Assembly: GCA_028023455.1 (NCBI GenBank)
Contig: JAQFVV010006842.1
Location: 174,693 to 238,692 of the forward strand
DNA: 64,000 nucleotides
DNA from: Epiperipatus broadwayi
Lineage: Eukaryota; Onychophora; Udeonychophora; Euonychophora; Peripatidae
Direction of reading: 5' to 3'
A program made the position numbers and the translations under genes. Below are positions 57,681-64,000 of this stretch, in pieces. The stretch's first letter is position 1, and each line of letters begins with the position of its first letter. Under the pieces are notes generated by a model, which saw only the letters and a program-made list of their open reading frames with translations, did no database searches and was not told the DNA's origin.

Positions 57681-58310
57681 GTCATTTCAGTCGTTACATA
57701 TAACACTAACATTGCAGGAGCAAAATGTAAACAAGATTTCAACTTCATGTAGATTAATCACAGAATATATGAAAAATCTTCCAAGCAATATTTTATTGGT
57801 GTGTGCCCAAGCATAGGTGCATACTATTTATAATTTTAAAATAGGGTTTAGTTTTTAGTTTTATTAATATCTTATTATAAAATATTTGTATCTGTTGCAA
57901 CCATTTAATGTAACAGTCAAATCAAGATCTATGCACGATGCCAATTATATGTTTGGTATTAGCATATTAAGGCAATGTTTAAAATAAAATTTCATATTAA
58001 ATTCTTTGAATTAGATTTTTCTGATTTGTTTGTAAAAAGATTTATCACATAGAATGGTATTATATCAATGTGTGATATTGCTTTCTTTCACTAAACAAGC
58101 CTAAGAATTTTAATCTCCCCCCTCCTTTTGATTAGACATGTAAGAAAAGAATTATTAACTCATAAAAATGTTTTCCATCATCATAGGTATTACTGCAAAC
58201 AAAAACATTATTCGTATAATTCTTATATAAGAAATTAACTACCTTGATTATAGAATGGTTTTTTTGCTTTTACTGACTTATGCAGGTTTATCATAGTCCC
58301 CCTCTTTTCT

Positions 58311-58450
58311 TCCATAGGGTAAGCTTTCTTCCATAGGGTAAGCTTGTGGTTAAAACACCTGTAGAGGTCCCTACTATCGCATTTTTACACACATATTATC
58401 GAGGTTATAGCCTCAGTAAATATTATATAGTGGTAACTGTAGAAAACAAA
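58311..58450 (-). repeat. Inverted copy of the 46.5-kb repeat with 19-bp duplication
   Basis: Minus strand: GAGGCTATAACCTCGATAAT, ATGCGATAGTAGGGACCTCT and ACAGGTGTTTTAACCACAAG match 46540-46620. TCTTCCATAGGGTAAGCTT is tandemly doubled (58310-58345). Confidence 0.7.
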
Positions 58451-58454
58451 AAAA

Positions 58455-59095
58455 AAATCCGTGTTGTTAATTGGATAGAACTATTGTGCATAGTTCATCA
58501 TTTTGATATTCAAATGACACATGACTTTCAAAACAATAGACTATATGCTATTATTTTTAGTGACTGCTCCTAAAAAACTGCAAACAATACTACTCCGAAG
58601 TATAATTGATTTAAAACATTTCAACAGAAATTTAATGGAGAGCCACGTACAAATACATATATAATATGTACATATCACTATATATATATTAATAATCATC
58701 TCAATGATGTAAAGATCATTTTTTAATGTAGTTCTAATATTAAAATTTAAGATGCAACCTTAAATATTAATGCTAAACTAGAATATTATAAAATTAATTA
58801 CGATTAATAAAAATTAAATGTAATTCTGACTTTAAGCTATTAACAGATAAGAAAATATATCATCTACTATTCAATAAATTACCAATCTAGATGAAACAAC
58901 CATATATGTGTATTCATATTCTGTAAGTAAATATTATTTTGAATTTAATATCATATTAATGATGATAACAATAATTCAATTCAATTTTATATGTAATTAA
59001 ATAGCTTCTGGAAGCGTCGCAAAGTTGATAAATGGGAGTAAAATAACATTATTATACAACAGTCATATCAAAATAAATAATAATAATCATATTTA
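58455..59095. other. A+T-rich intronic sequence, no gene seen
   Basis: Nothing beyond A+T-rich non-coding sequence. Confidence 0.45.
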
Positions 59096-59109
59096 CATTA
59101 GTAAATCAT

Positions 59110-59335
59110 TTATTTTATATAGCGCAATGTTTATAAACTGTAATATTTAAACAGCATTAAACTGTTGCACATGCGCTTTGCAGATTTTAACTATAAATGA
59201 ATGAATACTAACACTTCAAACACATGATAAAGTCTTTGGAAAAGATGTGTTTGAAGTGTTAGTATTCATTCATTTATAGTTAAAATCTGCAAAGCCATGT
59301 GCAACAGTTTAATGTTGTTTAAATATTATATTTAC
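59110..59335. repeat. Near-perfect fold-back, arms of about 85 bp
   Basis: Left arm about 59141-59224, right arm about 59245-59330, 20-bp spacer. Includes AACTGTTGCACATGCGCTTT, TAACTATAAATGAATGAATA and CTAACACTTCAAACACA with complements. TTTTATATAGCGC at 59113 and CACATGATAAAGTCTTT tie it to the 42-kb family. Confidence 0.88.
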
Positions 59336-59984
59336 ATTAATAACTTTAACATAAAATTGCTTTTATTTTGTCTTTAAACTGTATAAAGTTCAAAGAAAGC
59401 ATATCAACCTCTATAAACAAGCTACTACACTCCAGATGCACAAAGATGAATTAATAGTCCTACATCATCATGGGAATGTTATGGAAAAAACATCGCACAA
59501 AAAAATGGAACTATAAAGATGTCGACCTTTGTAACAGATGCTAATATAAATAAATAATTTTTGAAAATTCTTTTTTAAAATAACTTCTATTTTATCTTCA
59601 ATATTCAAAATAATAGTAATAATACATTAAGTTATCTATTCAAATTTCTTTCTTTTAAAATTTAAATTAATAAGATGATTTGAATTATTTAATACGAACT
59701 TAATTAATAGATTAAATAAGTAAGAAAAACTTAAATTGATGATTGACAATATTTCTAAAATAGGTCAAAATTAAACAGTTAACATTACAACTTTTTTATT
59801 ATTCTGAATATATAAAATTGTAGTGAAACCTTTACTTGATCTAAAAGATATTTTTAAAAAAGAAAATTTCCATACTGCATGAAAGATAGTGTGTATTAAC
59901 CCTCTTTTGTACTTGTGAATATGCATGTTTAACAATCTTTTGGATGTAGATTGCAACTTAGTAATTGCAATGTATCATAAATAG

Positions 59985-60943
59985 CAGAGAAGGATCAAGC
60001 CAAATGGGGGCTCCAAGCGGTAAAAATTTTGGGGCCCTCAAACTCAAATTAGAAAAAAAAAATTTCAAAAAAACTCTCATTAAGTTATTAACAAAAAAAG
60101 AAAAGTAAATCAAAATTTAAATGAATTTATTAAAAAACACATTTTTTACAGGAATTTCCATTTTGCTTTATTTCTTGCAAAATCATCAATTATTTTTGTA
60201 GTGTCAATTCGGCTTAAAATTTCCTGCTCTATATACAGAATGGGCATATTACCATATTATTTAATCTTTCTTCTCCCATAATATTCGTTAAATAATTTTT
60301 TGCATGTTTTAAAACAGAAAACAATCTTTCTCTGGACACATTAGATAAGGGAATTGTTAAAAAAAATTTCAATACTAACTATTTCAACATTCGGAAATGT
60401 GCTAAGATATATTTGGCTTAAAATTTCCTGCTCTATATACAGAATGGCCATATTATTTAATCTTTCTTCTCCCATAGTACTTCTTAAATAATTTTTTGCA
60501 TGCTTTAAAACTGAAAAAGATCTTTCTCTGAATGCATTAGATAAAGGAATTGTTAAAAAAAATTTCCATAATATTTCAACATTCGGAAATGTGCAAGATA
60601 TTTCTTTGCGGCTTGATAGATGTCTGGTGTGGTTTTTATGATGTCCTTGTTTTTTTTTTTAGAAATATTAAAAAATGGTGAAATTCATCTTCAAAATTAC
60701 AAACATCAATGTAATTTTTGTAAATATTCTTAAACTTTTTTTATCGCTTTCTTTTTTCTTCTATTGATAAATTCCAACCAAAAAATATTCACATTATAGG
60801 AGGATTGATTGTATACAAAAAAAAAAAACAACAACATAATTTTCCTCGAATCCTAATGAAAAGACATTTTAAGATCTTGGGCCCCTTAGTATTCCAGGAC
60901 TCTACGCAGCAGCTTAGTTTGCTTCCCACTTAATCCGCCCCTG
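59985..60943 (-). mobile_element. Degenerate hAT element with 8-bp target duplication
   Basis: Flanked by ATAAATAG (59977-59984 and 60944-60951). Right terminus (rc) CAGGGGCGGATTAAGTGGGA; left terminus CAGAGAAGGATCAAGCC is a decayed inverted copy. The minus strand encodes transposase C-terminus remnants: ERLFSVLKHAKNYL, MGEERLNNMAILYIEQEIL and TTKIIDDFARNKAKWKF (dimerisation region). About 200 bp carrying this region are tandemly duplicated (about 60212-60412 and 60413-60600). Confidence 0.85.
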
Positions 60944-60949
60944 ATAAAT

Positions 60950-61884
60950 AGATTATAATAAAACAATGGATTATTTTAAGTTACAATTGTTGAACTCAAT
61001 TTTGTGTCACCTTACATTTTATTATTAATCTATGCATCATTTGATTTACCGATTCTACAAATTGGTTTATTTAGAAATTATTGATTTACATATTCCAAGC
61101 TACACATTTACTAGATAATGAATCATTCATTTATTGGCTTTTTTTTATTTACCAAATAAAATATTTATCAATGCATAGACTCATTAGTGCCTCATAAATT
61201 CAGGAGTCTATTATAATGTAGGTTTAGATTATTATAAATTCATTTGTGGTATATGAAAATAAGTAGTTCTAATCATTACCTGAATGTATCCTTTCCAATA
61301 TATATATATATATTGCAACCCTAGTAACAGCAGCGTAAATGATACATACGATTTCAAAAATAACGCTTGTGTGTGTGCATTTATGCACATATATACATGA
61401 TAGATGAAAAAGGATACACAGTTAATAAATAAAAACAGTATTTTGAGATTTTTAGTTTAATTCATTCCAAATCATTTTGAAAATAAAATCTTAGTGATTT
61501 TGATAGAAAAGAGTATGATGATTTCAAATAAAGGAAAAAGAATTATGAATAAAATAAGAAATGTCGGGAAAGAATTTTCTTTTTTTTTTATGAATAAAAT
61601 AAGAAATGTCGGGAAAGAATTTTCTTTTTGTAATATGTAAACAAAAGAAAACAAACTGCTATTTCTTACTTTTGATAAAGAATACTAGAGAATATTTTTC
61701 TCTGGGGTATAAGATGAGTTGTCATTAGGGTAGGTGTTATAGATAACAAAGAAGATAAGCTATATTATTATATGCTGGCAGATAATGGGGCAGACAAAAA
61801 AATAGTTAGGCAGTCAACAGTCAGCTTCATTTCAGTGAGGATTTACGCCACAAAATATATGGTAAAGCAGTGGAAATGCGTCAT
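60950..61884. other. A+T-rich intronic sequence with small tandem duplication
   Basis: ATGAATAAAATAAGAAATGT plus CGGGAAAGAATTTTCTTTTT is doubled at about 61543-61630. (TA)n near 61300. The minus-strand ORF at 61472-61654 is the doubled repeat translated. Confidence 0.6.
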
Positions 61885-61996
61885 GTAAAAAAGAATTTGC
61901 ATTACTGCCAATTGGAATTACAAGCTTATAATTATGTTTATATAACATAATTATAAGCTTGTAATTCCAATTGGCAGTAAGGCAAATTCTTTTTTA
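61885..61996. repeat. Near-perfect palindrome, arms of about 54 bp
   Basis: GTAAAAAAGAATTTGC, ATTACTGCCAATTGGAATTA and CAAGCTTATAATTATGTT face their complements across about 5 bp (TATAT). The only visible difference is one or two inserted bases (GTAAGGCAAATTC). No related copy was seen in the window. Confidence 0.92.
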
Positions 61997-61999
61997 CAG

Positions 62000-63490
62000 C
62001 TTATAACAGAAGCTATAAACATGTTTTACTATATTAGGAAATCTTTTAACACGAGAGGCTAAGCAAAAAACAAGTAGCTTGTCAAGTAAAGCTTATGAGA
62101 AATTATAGTATCAACTCTAATAATTTGCTAGAAAAGAAAGAGACTGGAATACGCAATAAAAACTTACATTTATTTGATACTTAATATACTAAAACAAAGC
62201 TACTATACTTGTCTAATATTTGTTTCAATTTATCAAAAAATCCAACATAATTGTGAAAAACAGAACATATCTAAAACCCATGAGAGATGATGTTAAAGAT
62301 TGATGAAGGGTAAGATATTAAAAGATTATGCTATTTCTTTATGTAATATGGAAAAAGACTTCAAATTTATGAAGATTAAAATAAATTCAGTATTATGTAA
62401 AAGTATCCTGTATTTTATCTGTAAATTATGATTGTAAACTTAAATTGAAAGTAATTTAAAGGGTAAGTTATGTTTCTATATATATATATATCCACAGATG
62501 GCGTTCTTTTTTAACTTGCATTTTTGTTTATCATATATATATACTCACACAAGTAGGTGGAGTTGAAAAGTAAGGACTGAAATCGATGAACTGTTTGTTG
62601 AATAAAAATATCTTAATGATTATTATATTTATACATGAAGTTAATCAATGGGATGAAACTAAATATCTGCATTTGTTTATTCGAAGTAGATTCAATATTA
62701 TTTGACTGACTTTTTTTATATTCATACAAGAAATTACTGAACGGGGAAACCTAAACATATGAATTTGTTGGTTGGAAACTGCTTGAGTATTCTATGATTA
62801 ATTTTGAAATTACTGAACAGAGAGAGAATGAAATATATGAACTCCTTACTATTATAATCACCTTAATAATTGTATGCAAGATGGAAATTTGCCATTGAAA
62901 GCTATATAATATAGCTACAACCAATCTACTTACACTTTGTTGCATTAATACATTGTTATTCGATAATCCATTTTATTTTATATAAAATTAAATGTTATAA
63001 TCTTAACATACACATACCCTAGTTAAAAAAAATATCCACAGCTTGAGAATATGTGAACCACTGAGTGATATCTGGGGAATCATGATAAAAATTGGTAAAC
63101 AATGATAGATATTATCTTAAATAATTCCAAGAAACCATTCTCTTTTTGAGGTTTGGTGCCTGGTGTTCCCGCAAATAGAAACCTCAAACAAATAAATACT
63201 TGAGAATGATTGTAATAACCGTCATCATCATTCCTATTGTTGAATTAATTTTGTTGAGTTAAATAGGATTTATAAGCTTTACACATCTATGTAGTGAGAT
63301 ATTTCTACATTTATCATTATCGATATATGCCTAAGGAACCTGGAAGATCTTATATTTATTGAACATATTATTGCTTAGAGTTCAAACCTGAATTACTGAA
63401 ATATTAGGAATACATAAGGTTAATTAAGAGCATAAGAAGATTTAAATATTTACTAATACATAATTGTATAGAGTACTTTTTACTGGTACA

Positions 63491-63527
<37 letters not shown>

Positions 63528-63840
63528 AAAAAGATTCCCCAATTTCAATAATCATTATTTAATATCACATAAATCATAATAACTATCATTAAGAAGAATT
63601 TTGTACAATTCATATACATCATAATTAAACACAAAATACATAAAATTCAAGTTATAATTTGAGAATATCCATTTACGTCTGATTAGCAACTACATTGGTT
63701 TATTATCCTGCTTTTAATTTAATTTCATTCTGTCGTCACATATATTTACTTAAATTGTTTGAATATCAACTTAACGATTAGTTTAAATTTATAAGAATTG
63801 CCTAGATGTATGAATAGACAAATATAAATGTCAATATGAA
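62000..63840. other. A+T-rich intronic sequence, no gene seen
   Basis: An (AT)n/(GT)n microsatellite at about 63491-63527. No coding region, RNA gene or recognisable element. Confidence 0.5.
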
Positions 63841-63851
63841 CACAGTTAAAA

Positions 63852-64000
63852 ATATCACATGATCACTATTTCTTATGCTAGCACATTACTGTTATTAAAA
63901 CAGGCAAAACTCTCCATACAGTAGTGCTACTCAGTGCCAACCAGAGTAATCAATGGATGCCAGAAGGCTTGTGCATAAAACCCTTATCTAGTGCCTACTC
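63852..64000 (-). mobile_element. Hammerhead element, 457-bp family, cut by the window edge
   Basis: Starts ATCACATGATCACTATTTCT, then AAAACAGGCAAAACTCTCCA, CAGTAGTGCTACTCAGTGCC and AATCAATGGATGCCAGAAGG, ending at TCTAGTGCCTACTC. In complete copies the ribozyme begins right here, so the core (minus strand) should lie just beyond 64000. Confidence 0.8.

Overview
This is a strongly A+T-rich animal genome segment, almost entirely non-coding and filled with transposable elements. The only host gene I can support is PRMT7 (protein arginine methyltransferase 7) on the minus strand. It shows two consecutive coding exons, at 46142-46017 and 7300-7064. Both are phase 0, both have good splice sites, and they join at the expected point of the protein. 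They are separated by an intron of about 38.7 kb, and the gene runs off both edges, so nearly the whole window is PRMT7 intron. The organism is an invertebrate metazoan: long TE-rich introns, RTE-type LINEs, a second LINE with a C-terminal zinc-knuckle-like motif, GTF2IRD2-like hAT transposons, Penelope-like remnants and tRNA-derived SINEs. The second LINE's reverse transcriptase resembles copies common in arachnids, but I cannot fix the taxon.

The most interesting content is several families of small repeats that carry type-I hammerhead ribozyme (HHR) cores. (i) A 439-bp fold-back element at 16964-17402, flanked by a 13-bp direct repeat, carries a complete core on the + strand and a core-mutated copy in its other arm. 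(ii) A dispersed family with a unit of about 457 bp occurs at 7.5, 9.3-9.8, 28.3-29.0, 47.6 and 63.8 kb, with a diverged copy at 31.6 kb. At 28.3 kb two head-to-head HHRs sit between 14-bp direct repeats. (iii) A tandem satellite at 11.2-13.1 kb (unit about 460 bp) and monomers at 6.2 and 19.6 kb encode HHRs on the minus strand. All three families have a palindromic stem III (ACCGGU, ACUAGU, AUACGUAU), as expected for ribozymes that act as dimers in multimeric transcripts. A compensatory change supports the satellite fold. A degenerate Penelope-like GIY-YIG endonuclease fragment at 36.1-36.8 kb fits the known association of HHRs with Penelope-like elements and retrozymes.

Layout: 1-7 kb, intron sequence with two SINEs and a satellite monomer; 7.06-7.30, PRMT7 exon; 7.5-10.5, HHR units, a fold-back and a degenerate tandem repeat; 11.2-13.1, satellite; 13.38-16.06, a complete but inactivated hAT with perfect 8-bp target duplication; 17-20.6, HHR fold-backs, a decayed LINE ORF1-like stretch and a tRNA-headed inverted SINE; 21.5-22, fold-back; 25.5-31, two RTE LINEs with HHR elements and a fold-back; 31.9-34.5, a nearly intact purine-rich LINE; 35.5-38.2, LINE 3' ends, Penelope fragment and SINE; 41-43, fold-backs and SINE; 43.4-45.5, a second hAT; 46.0-46.1, PRMT7 exon; 46.5-64, dispersed elements including hAT derivatives, a third RTE LINE, several long perfect palindromes and more SINEs.

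No intact transposase or reverse transcriptase remains. The 31.9-kb LINE is the least damaged: two frameshifts and one stop in the visible reading frame. Composition, alignments and folds were judged by eye.
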